A DNA stretch of 64,000 bases, from positions 2,108,001-2,172,000 of the forward strand of contig JAGTWJ010000006.1 in NCBI GenBank assembly GCA_020064725.1. The letters are read 5' to 3'. The position numbers were made by a program, and so were the translations under genes. This document shows positions 1 to 13,100 of this stretch, piece by piece. The notes under the pieces were generated by a model. The model ran no database searches. It saw only the letters and a program-made list of their open reading frames with translations, and had not been told where the DNA came from. Each line of letters opens with the position of its first letter. Within the stretch, counting starts at the first letter, position 1. The DNA comes from Drechslerella dactyloides. Lineage: Eukaryota; Ascomycota; Orbiliomycetes; Orbiliales; Orbiliaceae.

Positions 1-2115
1 CGAGTCTGTGGTTCGGTGTAACTAGCCGCACTTCGGAGGCAGAATGAGATGTTGGAGGCTTCGTCAGTTGACAGCGGGTGAAGGTCGACGTCAGGCAGGC
101 GTGTGAGTAAGGCGATACGTCATATCGCGTGCTCAAGAGACCGTTTGCGATCTGGTAGTGGCTATGTTGGGAGGCTCGCGGCCTGGACATCTTGACCCTT
201 GTTGGTAAGGCAGGTTCCAGCCGATTTGGGGTTGCGCCGCCTTGGTGTGGTCGCACAACACGTCAAATACAACACTGCGGCGAGGAGCAGGGAAAAACAC
301 AACAGCTCGATGGCGGCAAAGCCGGGATTGAGCCTGACGGTCAATCCCCCTGTTTCGTTAGGCTTTGCTATAGACCGAACGCAATACTTGGACCAAGTCT
401 AATCTACATCTATGTGATTCAGGGCTGTATAAGCGAAGGTTATATATAAAAAGGATGATCTCTAGCTAGCCACGAAAAGTTTGGTTCGGATCCGAATCCT
501 CTATATACCTATATCCTTGCACTGAAGACCAGGAACGCTGGACTGGACGGCAGTTTTGAAGATCTGCGCATACAAACCTATCGTTTTAGATGATATGTGG
601 TTTGGCTCTGAAACGATCATGGTTTGTCTTTTTCAGTGCTGTGCGCGGTGTAATAAGTCCAACGTTTGATACCAACAATTCGGACGAAACATCAATGCAT
701 AAGTGCCACCCAGCCTTTGGCCTCATTGTTGATTGGCATAAACACATGAGCACATTGAAGGCAAGGGCTTCAACTATATAGGAAAATTAGTCTTCGGTGG
801 TCGTAGAAGTTGTCTGCATCATATATAACTTGACGGCATTTAAGTCCTACCACACAAGATGCGGGTATATTGCTGATATGCGAATATTGGGTATCATGCA
901 TGCGTGGACGGAGACGAGTTGTTACAAATATTTCGCGTCCAGAAATATTTATACTTAAGGAACGGGTATAAACTAGTACTGATCTTAACGGATACAGACG
1001 AGGACCCGAGATAGGTTAGGCTGTATACGTATTGAAGATATATAGTACTCCTTGAGCAAGGTAAAAGACCTGGAGACCAGTTCTACGTAGTGTCTATCCA
1101 TAATCCATTATAGTTGTCTCCACATACCCCAAAAGCTAACCAATACCCGTGAGTGCACCTCAGCATTTGGAGGATCCATTCTCCTGTCTCAAAACCTGTG
1201 CCTGAAGTCATGCGGGGATCCTTTGTGATTGACTCACACATCAAGATCGATCGCAGACTCCCGATAAGTTGCTTCCTCGAGATGAAGACCTCCACGTGGA
1301 TTAATGAGGGGTTATTCAGATCGATATCGATTTCGCGGCAATGGAACACAAACAATATACGGAAAGAACCTCTTTGTGCTAGTTCTACACCACTTAAGTG
1401 TTTTCTCGTCTTCACTTAGCTGGGCGTGACCCTGCGGCCTTCCATGCCGCCAATAAACTCTACGGAACGGACAAGGCTGTGCGTCTGCGCGTTAGTTTCA
1501 AAAGCTACATATATAAAGTCGCCGATCTTGGATGGTAGAATGCAACAAAGACTGGAATTTGGACTTTAGCGAAATAATCCTCGTAGCACGGCAAAATAAC
1601 GATTGCTCAGATCTCAGTCTACCTTCGATCCACCCATGCTTCGCATGGCTAGACGAACCTGCGACATGATTGTTTCGGCTTCGAGGCTGACGAGTGGCCC
1701 GGTGTCAGAGCTCCTAGATTCCCAGAGCCACGATCCGTATCGATAGATAGATGTCGAAGAACGTGTGTCCCTATGATCCTTGGAAGTTTCTAGATTCCGT
1801 GCACAGCAACTAGTTATTAAAAACTTCAGCTTGTGGAAGATCTGATCATAAGATCTGGAGGCCATTTGGTGAGCAACATTGGGTGGCGGCGTGGCTCAAT
1901 GATGGTAGATTTTGGCACGGTTCTACGAATATCAGGATATAATCGGTACGGAGCGCACTATACAGAGCTTGATAGCACAGCGTAAGGAACGATCTCATTG
2001 TCATTCATATCAGCTGCGCGTGGGTTGAAGATATTCATTCTTTCATATATAATGCATACGTAACTTATGCTCATAAACTCGAGAGAAAATTCGATTGTTT
2101 CTATCGACCTCGACA
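1..2115. other. Gene-free AT-rich stretch upstream of secreted gene A
   Basis: No convincing coding region is seen. Open frames here are short, lack splice-consistent partners and show no protein-like composition. The stretch contains several short TA tracts (near 440, 500, 1505 and 2043). The last of these lies about 70 nt before the first ATG of gene A and could serve as its TATA element. Confidence 0.5.
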
Positions 2116-3313
2116 ATGTATCCACTGTATCGTTTCTTCTGGTTAACGATATGCGTAGCCATAAGATTTACGAACGGCGGCTGGCTCGATACAGAAGTGA
2201 AGGATTGGCCGGCCACAGGACGGCGCATATGTGAGTATACCCCGAAGTGTTCCATAAATGATATATCTTGCTGAGAATGAAGGCGGCTGATTGACGAATG
2301 ATTGTTTTATCTTAGGTATGGATGCTGCATGGAATAAACCGGAGGAAATCGTCGGTATGGAAACGGGCTGTCTAGACTACGGAAAGAGCTTTACGGGGCC
2401 CTGGATAGGCCCTGCAGTAGGGGAAAGGGAGCTCGCCGTGGACTTTGAATCCGGTACGGATACCAATGCGTATTGGATGCTCAGGGGAGATATAAGACCC
2501 CCGAAGGACGGCCCTCCACAATTAGACCTCGGTCAAGTATATCAGGACTATCTGGTGAGTTCTCATCTCCTGCTTTAGTCCACTCCTAGCTTCATTTAAA
2601 GTCTCAGTATATGTGTTATATAATGGAGTTAACGATGAAAGCGACGTACAGGTCTCCATTTATGCCCTACCGAACGTCATGGATTCAAAGCGCTACTGGT
2701 TTCCCGGTTGCTTGACGGCCTGGCAAAACCCAGACGCATACAAGGAAGGAGATAGATGGGACGGGAATTCCAAGCAGGCACTAGGCGTCGTGTATCTGGA
2801 GAACTGCAATCCGGGCAATCCACAGCAGGACTTTGTATGGAGGATCAGCAATGAGCTAGACTCGCTGAAAGGACCTAACGATACAAGAATTGACCTCCGG
2901 CGGTAAGTTGACTGAGCATCTCTGCTGGCTGACTGTCATCGATATCTGCACAGCTTGTTCTTCCTGTTAAGCTTCAAGCTCGTGAGATGCAGACATAGCT
3001 TTTACCGCCATGCCACCAGCTATATATGTACTTTTCTCTCTGTGAAATCGCCAACTCATACGTTGTTTGAAATTTTAGGCTTTTTCCGAGTTTCCAAGGA
3101 GCAGAAACCTTCTGCGACGACTATCTGAACATGTGGAACATACCAAACGATCAATATGACGACTTTGCAACTGCAAACAACGTGCCCGAAGACGCCAGCA
3201 GAGCATTTCGAGGAATGGTGTGGGGTTGTAGCAAGTGGCCTAGGTGGACCACTCTGGAGCGCCCCGAGATTGACAATTGGACGGGACCGCCGGTTGCTAC
3301 AAGTACTGCTTAG
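2116..3313 (+). CDS. Secreted six-cysteine protein, tandem family copy A
   Basis: Four exons are proposed: 2116-2230, 2316-2554, 2652-2902 and 3079-3313, with intron phases 1, 0 and 2, giving 279 aa. Residues 1-20 form a hydrophobic signal peptide (MYPLYRFFWLTICVA). The mature part has six cysteines: RIC, TGCL, PGCLTAW, ENC, TFCDD and VWGCSKW. It is rich in Trp, Asp and Pro and has no membrane segment. Copy B, 1.7 kb downstream, has the same four-exon plan, the same phases, an exon 3 of identical length (251 nt) and the same six cysteines, so the two are tandem paralogues. No known domain is recognised. A small, cysteine-rich extracellular protein fits an effector or wall-associated role, but that is inference. 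Splice sites (GTGAGT/TTAG, GTGAGT/ACAG, GTAAGT/TTAG) support the model. Confidence 0.72.
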
Positions 3314-5032
3314 ATGGAGTAGGAATCGGATCGGTCTTTCCGTACTGCGAGCTGCAGCGATATATATTTATGGCGAAATCGAAACTCGGGCTTTCACTTT
3401 CTTTTTTTTTTTGGCCCAATTAGAGGCGCTTTATAATATGTAGCCTGGGCCCGCGCCTTTATGTCCCCTGCGGGTCGGCCTAGCTATAGATTTTATCGGT
3501 ATATATATACATATCCTTAATTCATATGTTCAGTGAATCTCGACAGAAGATGAAATCTGTTTTATTTCTCACAGGCCTCTTAGTTCTGTCACAACAGAGC
3601 CTCTGGATATCTGTATTAGAACATATATGGAAACAATGCTCCTCCCTTAGCTAATCACAGAGTTCAATGAATAAATGGTGGATCTAGGGCTATGCACTAT
3701 TATTCTTTTGACTAACTAGCCTTTGAATAGGTGTATATTCTCGCGATACAATGTATTTTTGCCAGAGTAAACATCCTTACAAGTTGGCTAGGGCCGTGGC
3801 TACTTTCGATGCCCACTCCCCTCACCAATTGTGGTATGCACATGGGAATTTGAAGTTGTAGTCGAAGGCACAGCATACTGCAGTTGCTAAGGGGTCTTGT
3901 GAAACTTTGTAGTTTCGGATATCTTGGATGTTGGAGCAAATGTCGGTAGGTGGCTTAGCAAATTCACTATATATGTGTGCGTGAGTATTTGCGAGGCCCG
4001 ACTTCTTTCGCAAAGGAATGCTATATGCATGTATACCTATCTGGATGCCAATGTTTCTCGCGCTGTCAATATCGCGATGCGAAGCCTGACCTGGCACAAT
4101 GTCTTGTGAACTGGCCAATGAGAGTCGAGGAAATCCGCACTCGTTCTGGACTCCGTATAATATATAATCCACATTCATGTGACGCGAAGCGGCCATGGTT
4201 CATGTAATCGTTGGGCTGGATTAACATCTATGGCGAGGTGCGTGCAACTGTTTCGGCTCTAGGGCCGCAATAGAACATGGACTGTTGAAGGCAGCCTTAT
4301 TTCAGACGTTTCCATGGAGCCATTGTACGGGTCACTCTCGTTTGATGGTATATCCCTGTTGATTGACTTCTGGCCAGTTTCATAAATATATATATATGCA
4401 GGCACGCGAGACGTCGACGCCAGTCCACGTTGGTCCGTGTAACTTGCAACGCGAAAAATGCAACATTGCGCGCAAAGAACAATAACGCGGGAACTGGAGA
4501 TGCATGACATGGTAGTATTTTGCGGCTCAGTTCAGTCCAACGCTCGACGCTGTTATATGACCGTTCTCAAAGTACTGGATACAGCTTCTCTCGGTTTCAA
4601 ACTGGGATTACAAATGAGAATGAGAAGGGCGCAAGCTTCAGACCAATCAATATTGATGCCGTATTCGTACGGTTCGGGCCGACGTCCGACAAACGTGCGT
4701 TCAAACGTCTGACTATACGGTTTGGCTTCATTTAGAAGTACTGGTCTCAAATATATAGCAGGCTGTTGGAGGAATCTAGTACCGAAGGTGTCATGTGCAA
4801 GTCTAGATGCAAAGCCCAGCGGCAGTGTCGCGGACGATGACGGTTTGTATAAATAAACTGGCAAGTACTAAAGAAAACCAGCCTCGGTTTCCTATGCTTG
4901 TGCTTCACGTTAAGCTTACTTTACAAGATAACTATCTTTTGGTTTTCTTACCCTCAATCTATCTAAATTGTATAAATATATAACTCTATTGGCGTTGATT
5001 GAACATTCCGAGTTCCCAAGATCTACTTCAAT
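3314..5032. other. Intergenic between tandem copies A and B
   Basis: No gene is supported. It contains many short TA tracts, for example at 3500-3512 and 4386-4397. The 3' part is the promoter of copy B. Confidence 0.5.
4971..4978 (+). promoter_or_regulatory. TATA box of secreted gene B
   Basis: TATAAATA matches the TATAWAWR consensus. It lies 55 nt upstream of the ATG at 5033, behind a pyrimidine-rich stretch, as expected for a regulated fungal gene. Confidence 0.5.
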
Positions 5033-6474
5033 ATGCGGATGCAAATGCCCCGTTTTTGTAGCTACAGCCTAATTACCCTTCTGCTCACCACTGCGCTCGC
5101 TGGAGCAGCTGCGCTGCTTCAGCCCGATGCAGACGACCGCCCCACTCTAGCCCCAGAGTCGTACGAAGATAGAATAAAATTCCCAGAACTTGGAAAGTGG
5201 TGGCTTGGAGTTCGTATCTGTAAGTGCACTTCCTGCGGATGTACCCTGGAAGCTCGTGTCGTAGGCGACAATAACCGGTCGTCGAGCTTAGGAGTGAGGA
5301 CACATCGATCTTCCAAGAGGTGCCCTTTGGAAAGTATGCAGGTGCTAATTGTGTTCTTGCAGGCTTAGAGCCAGACTTTAATCCCGGCCTCCAGCTGCCG
5401 GAGTCCAATTTTGGCTGCCTCTGGACCGGTGTAAGGATAGGTGGCTCGCCGGACCCCTTTCTGAGCACATGGAGTTTCAACACAACCGCTGAGGAGCGTC
5501 TAAGAAATATAGAGGAGCTGGTGGACGCCGAGATAACTAAGATACATAACCGCGGGGGATGGCGGGCGAGAGGGACGCGTAGGCTTCCGTCCCCGGCGTT
5601 TCGAAATCCCGAGCCGGGATACGAACATTATCTTGTAGGTTAACTCTCGCATGTAGAATGTATTCGTTTGTTGCATATATATATACTGTTCGGGCTCCTG
5701 CTAACGAAGGATACCCTATCCTCCGCTGCATGTCATCACCACCAGGTTCAAATCCAAAACTTGGCCACTTTTGAATACCAGTTCGACCACTGCCTCACGT
5801 GGTGGGAGCCGCCAGCAGAGCTTCTCGACAGCCCGTGGGATGGCGCGGGCGACAAGGCGTATGGTCTGGTGTACGTTACCAAATGCGATGCCACTAGCGC
5901 CCAGCAGCGGTTCATCATACAGGCGAAATACGAGGTCCTGCCGGTGAAGGCTGGTGGGCAGCCAACTCCCGAGGAGGTGAATCAATTGTTGACCGAGTAA
6001 GTCTTTCCTGAGATTGTATCCTTTCCAATAGTACCGATGCGGCGCCTCGATTGTCGGGAAATATTATATTGCAGTTGTGGTGTCTTTTGATCATCTAGAT
6101 CGATGTCCTCCATACCATTGTCGTTGAAAATAGATGTTCATGATGGCTAACGTGTATGTGCTATTATTTACGACATGTATAGCGGCGCACTCGACGGCCC
6201 ACGCAGAATATTTCCATACGGGCCGATAGCCGAACGCCTGTGCAACGGCACGACAACGATCTGGGTAACTCAGGTGAATGCAGAGACAGATCCATGGAAG
6301 GATGTCCCGAACAGGCCTCCGGCTGATAGACTCCAGTTGGTATGGGGGTGCAGCAAGCAAATTTGGTCAGCGCGCAGGCCCAGCTTTCCAGGGCAAAATG
6401 TGCTGAGTGGACCCGCTGTTTTCACGACCATAGTTAGTGCTCTGTCGGTTCCGAAGCCCACTGGGTCGACCTGA
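5033..6474 (+). CDS. Secreted six-cysteine protein, tandem family copy B
   Basis: Four exons are proposed: 5033-5219, 5363-5634, 5746-5996 and 6183-6474, with intron phases 1, 0 and 2, giving 333 aa. A signal peptide covers about residues 1-26 (SLITLLLTTALAGAAA core). The six mature cysteines match copy A: RIC (its codon is split by intron 1, as in A), FGCLW, DHCLTWW, TKC, RLCNG and VWGCSK. Exon 3 is 251 nt in both copies and carries the shared pattern CLTxW, then WDG, then a Gly-(Val/Leu)-Val-Tyr stretch, then C. Copy B is longer because of extra residues in exons 1, 2 and 4. Sequence identity outside the cysteines is low, so the duplication is old or the pair diverges fast. Function is unknown; an extracellular, disulfide-bonded protein is the safest description. 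Confidence 0.75.
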
Positions 6475-7024
6475 TTCGATCTAGCCATTCCCGTGTGGCG
6501 TTTTCTAAGATCGGATATGGGTGGCGATACGATTTGAGTATGGAAGGGATGCATTACGATGGAAGTAGTTTATTGAAAACAAGCAAAACATTATTCGGTA
6601 TCATTAGCTGCTATGCTGCCGCAAACGTAACACTTGAAAGAAAAAAGGAAGTAAAGAAGTAAAAGCCATCCAATATACAGCCCTGCTGTCTCCTTCGATC
6701 AGCTGGGTAGTCGGCTCCGTCTGCAATGGCAGGTAGCGAAAGATGCCTGCCTGGGTTGCGTGACTTCTGAGCCCGATGTCTGCGGGTATTCGCACCGACA
6801 GACCTCAGTTTCGCGCGAATGCTCGCGCAAATTGTTCTGGTCTGAGCTATAGACCTAAATCTTTCTGAGCTTCGTAAAACCCGATGCGGGAAAAGCGAGA
6901 GGACGGCAGCTGCCGGGTCGGCTGCATACACCAATCTCCACAAACCAGCCAGATTACCCACTCAATCCTTCTTTGCGAAATCCTGCCAACATTGCACAAC
7001 CTAGGACGCGTTTTTTAGCACAGT
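6475..7024. other. Convergent intergenic region
   Basis: This lies between the 3' ends of secreted gene B and the CDP-diacylglycerol synthase gene. No coding signal is seen. It probably holds both polyadenylation regions, but no single signal can be assigned. Confidence 0.5.
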
Positions 7025-8708
7025 TCAGATGTTACTGTGATAGGACAAAGTGGTCAGAGTGATATCGGTGAGTCTTACCTCCTGGTTTACCAGCCCCTGC
7101 CCAGCTAGATATTTCTGCAGCCCTAGCACGACCTCTATCTGCTCCTTTGGACTCAAATTTCCAATCACGCTATGTAGCACGTTGCCGACGGTCACTGCCT
7201 GGTTCGTCGCGATGAAACTTTGGTAGTACAGGTTGCTGAAGAATCCCATGATGAACTGGCAGTCCATGCGGTCTGTGATGCCACCGTGACCCGGGATAGT
7301 GTCGCCAAAGTCTTTGATCTTGAACGTCCGCTTGAGCCCGCTGGCAAAGAAACCACCGAATGGCGCGATCAGAGAGGCAAAGGTCGCCATCAGGAGGACG
7401 TGGAAGAAGATCGGGGCGCCAGTGAAGGTATCGCCGAGCAGAGGCTGGAGCGGCAACGGGAGGGTGTAGGTGTGCTGTACAAAGACCGGGTTGGGCGTGC
7501 ATTCGAGGCCTGTCCAGATGTTGGCACCAAGATCCTACGAAGAGTTAGCAGGTGCGCATGCTGAGGAAGCGAACAGAAGGTGCTGAGAGAGGCATACTCG
7601 AACAGGACAGATGAAATATTTATACGGCATCAGCAACCAGGTTGCGAGAACGCCGTACAGCATTGTGCAAATCCATGCGCCAACAAAGCCCTCGACTGTT
7701 TTCTTGGGGGAAAGCTTGATCAGCTGCGTCCGGCCGAATGTGATGCCACAGATGTACGCCCAGATGTCGTTCGTGATGACCATGGAAGCCGGGAGGAAGA
7801 ACCATATCAGGCCTTCAAAGATGTTGTTGATGGTAAAGTGGGCCTGGACGACGACAAGGTAGAGAGCCATATGGGTCCAGGCGAACTGCGTAAATTGAAA
7901 GCGGTAGTGTCCGCGCCGGAGCGAGCCGACGAAGAAGACGAACCCTGGAGGAGGAGTGCTGGTCAGCAGGAGCCTAAAACGTTGGCAAGAATGCAGGCAG
8001 AGTCACATGCGCACCCAACATGTACAGCATGAAGCTGATGAACCGGTGGTGACTGGCTATGGGCAGCAGGAAAGCATCCACGACGACGATGTGCTTGAAG
8101 TAGTATATGATGCTTTCACCATAGAGATAGTATATCGTTGTGACCAAGAAGTACCAGTTGAGCGCTTTGGTGAAGTGCATGTTCTTCTCTTTGGCGGGCA
8201 CGCTTGCTAGTGCGATGACCTCCTTGAATGTTATGATCTGGACCGCGGTGACAACGGCTACAAGGTATAGGTGGCCCATGAACAGGAAGAAAAAGAAGCC
8301 AGCGATCATGACGAGGGTCCATAGTGTCCGCACCAAAAAGTTCTGCTTCTTCTTTTCGTATTCGGATGATCCAGCGACCGGTTTCTGTAAGCGAGATGCG
8401 TACTATTGTTAGCCTTTGATATCAGGAAAATGCAGAATCTGGGGAGAAAGAGCGGAAGGATAGCAGGGGTCGCTTTTGGGGTAGGTGTATCAACGTACGT
8501 CGTCTGGCGCAGCGCCAGGGTCTTTGTCGCCATCCACCCAGTCTTTGTAGGCAGGGTCGTTCGCGTCCAGCTCGATCAGAGGCGAGTTCGGATCCGAGGG
8601 GTCTGAGGGAGTGCTTTCTCTGCGGATGCTGCCGGTGCCGGCGCCGTTAGCAGCGGGCTTGAGCGAGGCGAATTTGACACCTCTTCGGTTCTTCATGGAC
8701 ATGGACAT
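7025..8708 (-). CDS. CDS1: CDP-diacylglycerol synthase (phosphatidate cytidylyltransferase)
   Basis: The enzyme condenses CTP with phosphatidic acid to give CDP-diacylglycerol, the precursor of phosphatidylinositol, phosphatidylserine and cardiolipin, at the ER membrane. Exons on the minus strand are 8499-8708, 8015-8384, 7598-7944 and 7025-7534, giving 478 aa, close to yeast Cds1. A charged N-terminus is followed by multiple hydrophobic segments (for example WTLVMIAGFFFFLF and ALYLVVVQAHFTI). The family signature lies near the C-terminus as SGLKRTFKIKD, then PGHGGITDRMD, with the conserved Lys-Asp and HGG-x-x-DR-x-D residues. The ATG at 8708 starts an MSMSMKNRRG leader. A GTAAGA at the codons for QE-VRL could be a further donor, so the last 22 residues are less certain. 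The gene diverges from UPF2. Confidence 0.93.
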
Positions 8709-10161
8709 CTTGAAGAAGTGCGAGGGCCGTGCTCGATGGCGATGAGGGAGAGTTCCGTGAGTCGAAGGCTGGAAGGTACGATCGGAGGAAGGCTACGAAG
8801 GATACGCAGGCTTCGGAGAGACGGCGGTGGTGGAGGAGATGATGGTGGAGAAAGGATCACGACGCGGAGGGCGTATGCTGGAGTAATGAGCGAAGCTTGC
8901 GGAGGGAAGGTGTTGACAGTCGCACGATGTTTGATATAAAGGCCTTCCCGGAGCTAGCCCACGCAATACGTAATCGAGATTATCGCTCCGCGCAGGAGAG
9001 ATGAGACCCAATACTTGTAATGGACGTACTGGCCAAGGAGATGGCTAGTTAGAGACAGAGATGCCACTCTGCAGGGCAGGCCGGGCGATGGTGCAGCGGG
9101 TATGTAGTGTGCGATCACGGGCGCCCACTCAGCGGAACCCGTAGCGAACGGTGACGTTTGTCTGCAGGAGCTAGCTCCTTGCGCTCAGCCAGAGCCCAGC
9201 TGACGGCCCTCTTGGGCAATCGGCTCGGATATTCGCCCGTCGCCCGGGTCTGCAAACTATTTGCGCCCCGTCCTCCGTGTGCCGTAGCTTTCGAGCCGTG
9301 TAATTTGCTGGGCGTCGATGGGGCGCGGGCGGACGCTTTGATGTTGATATGATGCCGGGGCCCGCGGTAGCCTGCGCCTGGCTGGTGGGATGTCTGCAGA
9401 CTCCACCTCGACACCTTCAGCGCCGCGACAAGGACACCAATCCGATGAGGGAAACAAGAGTGCCTACATACGGTATCTTGTTCTCGGGAGGATGCAACCG
9501 GTCGAGGCCATGGAGGAGGTGGGCCGCGAGGTAGCAGTGGCGCTCCGGCTGTTTCAATCGCGGGTTTGTTTGGTGGGGCGTCGCTTCAGCGGTGATTAAA
9601 CTAGGGCTGCTGGCTGGCTGTGGCGCCCTCTTCTCTCCCACACACTCACTTTGACCGCTATCGATCCATCACCACCTCCCCACACTCTTCCACGCCCTCA
9701 TCGTCCACCGTCATCATCACGCCGACATCCTCGCCCGCAGCCACAGCTTCCATGCTCGGCTTCCGTCGACCGTACAGCACCGTCTCTGGCTTTGTCTTCC
9801 CCCCGAAGATTGGAGCTGCCGCTTCCCCGACACTCAAATAGCGCCACCTCACCACTGCTACGACCGACGTTACAGAGTCATATCTGGCTTCTGCTAAGTG
9901 CAAACAAACGCGCTTAGCTCCCACATTCAAGATTTCTTGAAATCTAAAGAATGTCAAAGTCTGAACGCGACATACCGTATGTTGGCCCTCGCCCTTCCGC
10001 CCTGTCGCTGTTATCTCCTGCCTCCCGTTCGCTGCCTGCTGAACCGAACCCGCTGACATGACATCTCTCAAGACACAACATTCACGGTCTTCCGACATAG
10101 TTCTGAACGATCGTGTCGCATCACCGACACCATAATCTATCACTAAACCGCACGAACAACC
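8709..10161. promoter_or_regulatory. Divergent promoter region CDS1 / UPF2
   Basis: This 1.45 kb spacer separates two divergently transcribed housekeeping genes. A strongly pyrimidine-rich, CAC/TCC-rich stretch on the plus strand (about 9620-9780) lies upstream of UPF2, as is common in fungal core promoters. The open frames across it follow from this composition bias and are not credible proteins. Confidence 0.5.
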
Positions 10162-13100
10162 ATGTCGTCTACAGTCGACACGCGTTCTAGGAAACGTAAG
10201 ACACCAAGCTACCAATACCAATGCGTCATATGACTAACACCCGGCGGGAATAGGCGAACTTCGAAAACTTAATCAATTGATATGGGAGGGGAGAACAGGT
10301 AGGTAGTGTCGAAGTTCGCGCGTCGACCGACTGTATCACCGCTAACGCACCTGTCTCAGATGTATTCGCTGTCAAGCCTCCGTTGGATACGTCGTTCAAG
10401 AAGAACACTGCCGTCATCAAGAAATTCCGCACGTCCCTCACGCCCGATAACACTGCTTCGCTACTGAAAGATATCGCCACGGTCTCGTTAGAAAAGTATT
10501 TGCCAGAGGTCATATCTGCTGTTTCGGAGGGGCTTTTGAAAGCCAAGGCGACGGGAGACATCAACACGGCAGTCGAGATCGTCAGCGCTCTGCACCAGCG
10601 CTTTGGGAGGGCCTTCACACCTTTCATAGTTTGGAACATTGCCAAGGGCCTCAGTACGCCTGGGAAGGAGCAGCTGAGAGGACTGCCAGCCGATCAGAAG
10701 GAAAAGGAGGAAGCAGCTAGGCTGGTACGACAGAGGGTGCTTTTGCGTGTCGCCACCGAGCTCTGGCTTGTAGGCGTTGTGCGAACTCTCGACGATGCTA
10801 TAAACCCGGACGAAAGCGCCGCGTCTGCCTCGGGAAGCAAGTCTGCCGATAACGCTAAAAAACAGACAACCACCACCATTGCAAAATCCGGGGAGGACGA
10901 GCCCTTGCCTTTGGAGGCATTGAAGGATATTTTATCCCGAGACCGTGAAGGAGTGAATCTACCGCTCGTCGTCCTCTTTATCAAAAACTTTTCATGGGAT
11001 GTTCTAGGGGTCAAGGCTCGAGTGACCGCTAGGAAAGGCTTGGAGCAAAAACCGGGGGCGGAGGAGTCGGCTCAACCCGCGGACGGGGACGCACTTCCGA
11101 CCAATGGCAATGGAGCCGCCGACCCCATGGATCAGCCACTTACGGAGTCATCGATTCAAACCAGGTTCCGTAATGTTCTCACAACTTACTTCTCAGGAGT
11201 CAGTAAATACATTCACAACGAACACCGCCGCCTTCAGCAACAGTCCAAACGAAACTCCGAGGCTTACGTCCGTTCGGGCGAGGTCTTTGAGGACAGACAA
11301 CAAGCATTCGAGAAGGCTACAAAGGCTCAGGAGAAGCTTGTCGCCAATGCTCAAACTGTTGCTGAGGCGCTGGGACTCGAAATGCCGGACCTCTCGGACG
11401 AAGATGAAACCAAAGAAGCCGGAGAAGGCATGATCCGGGAGTCCGGGAGCATGTTCAAGAAGGGCGAAGACGGCGCCGGCAATGGAATGTGGGAAGATGA
11501 AGACCAGCGTCGATTTTACGAGGATATCATCGATCTCCGGGCTCGCGTCCCGTCGGTTCTGCTTGACGAGGGAAGGAAGGCAACATCCGGGCCATCTGAA
11601 AAGCCAAAGGAAGAGGAGGCCGTCAAGTCAGGGGCCTCTGATACTGTCAACGATGAGCTGGCTGCTAAGACGGGCGACCTTGATCTCAATGTGGACTCTG
11701 TTGACCGGGATACTACCATCGCCAACAAGACCGTAGGCGCTCAAGTTGATGCACTCCTGATCCGTCTCCCTGAGCTCACGAACCGCGACCTCATCGATAA
11801 TTTTGCCTACGAGTTTTGCTTCCTCAACTCGAAAGCATCGCGGAATAGGCTGATAAAAGTCTTGGAAGACATTCCCAGGGGGCGAACCGACCTGCTCCCC
11901 TACTATTCCCGGGTAATCGCTGCGTTGAACAAGGCTGGCTTGACAGATATAACTGCTGCTATGCTTACCTATCTCGACAAAGAGTTCCGAAGTCTTCAGA
12001 AGCGGAAGGAGAAAGATCAGCTCGCATCAGTTCGCTCTCAGGTATGTAAAACCACTTGAGCATAATGATTTCATTTGCTAAATTTCCTAGAATGCCAAAT
12101 ATATCTCGGAGATGACTAAATTCGGTCTGGTGCCTGAGCATGTCATCTTTCACTGCTTCAAGGTCGCTCTTGATGACTTTTCAAAGGTGAATATTGAAAT
12201 CATCTGTATTCTCCTCGAGGGCTGCGGCAGGTATCTCCTTCGAACCGCTGCGACTCAGCCACGGATGATCAACTTTGTAAGTACAGACCCCGGCTACAGT
12301 GTTTGATACGCACTCTAACATCCAACAGCTTGAGACACTCCAACGCAAGAAAGATGCCCACCATCTCAGCCCTCAAGACCGTGTTTCTATCGAGAATGCA
12401 TTTTATTACGTCAGCCCTCCGGAAAGACCGTCGATCGTCGCGAAAGAACGCTCGCCGTCAGAACTCTATGTTCGCAAGTTAATATACCTTGATCTAAATA
12501 AAAAGAACTACAACAAGACGATCAAATCCCTTCGAAAGTTGCACTGGGAGGACCCTGATATAGTCCACATGCTAGTCAAAGTCTCCACCAAAATCTGGAA
12601 GGTCAAATATAGTAATGTCTTCCTTATCGCCATCCTTGTTTTCGGCTTGTTCCGATATCACCAGGATTTTGGGATTCGTGTTGTCGACGGTGTTCTTGAA
12701 AACATCAGAGTTGGGTTAGAAGAGAACGATTACAGAATGAATCAGAGACGGATCGCCACCATAAAGTATCTAGGGGAGCTGTACAACTACAAGATGATCG
12801 ATAGTCCCGTCATCTTTGATACGTTGTACTTGATCCTCAGCTTTGGATACGGTAAGTGAGTTCCTATTTGAGAATGCTAACAGCAGATGCTGACTTAGGT
12901 GTAGAGGAAACCCCAAGGCCCGGTCTTTTTAATCCTCTTGATCCTCCCGATAACCACTTCCGAATTCGCCTTGTGTGTACCCTTCTTGACACTTGCGGAG
13001 AATGCTTCGACCGCGGTTCATCTAAGAAGAAGCTTGACTTTTTCCTCGCCTTTTTCCAATACTACATCCATCTCAAAGAACGCGTTCCGATGGACGTTGA

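Noticed and set aside
9658..10221. 187-residue minus-strand open frame between CDS1 and UPF2
   Set aside because: It overlaps the first UPF2 exon and the pyrimidine-rich promoter. The composition is explained by strand bias.
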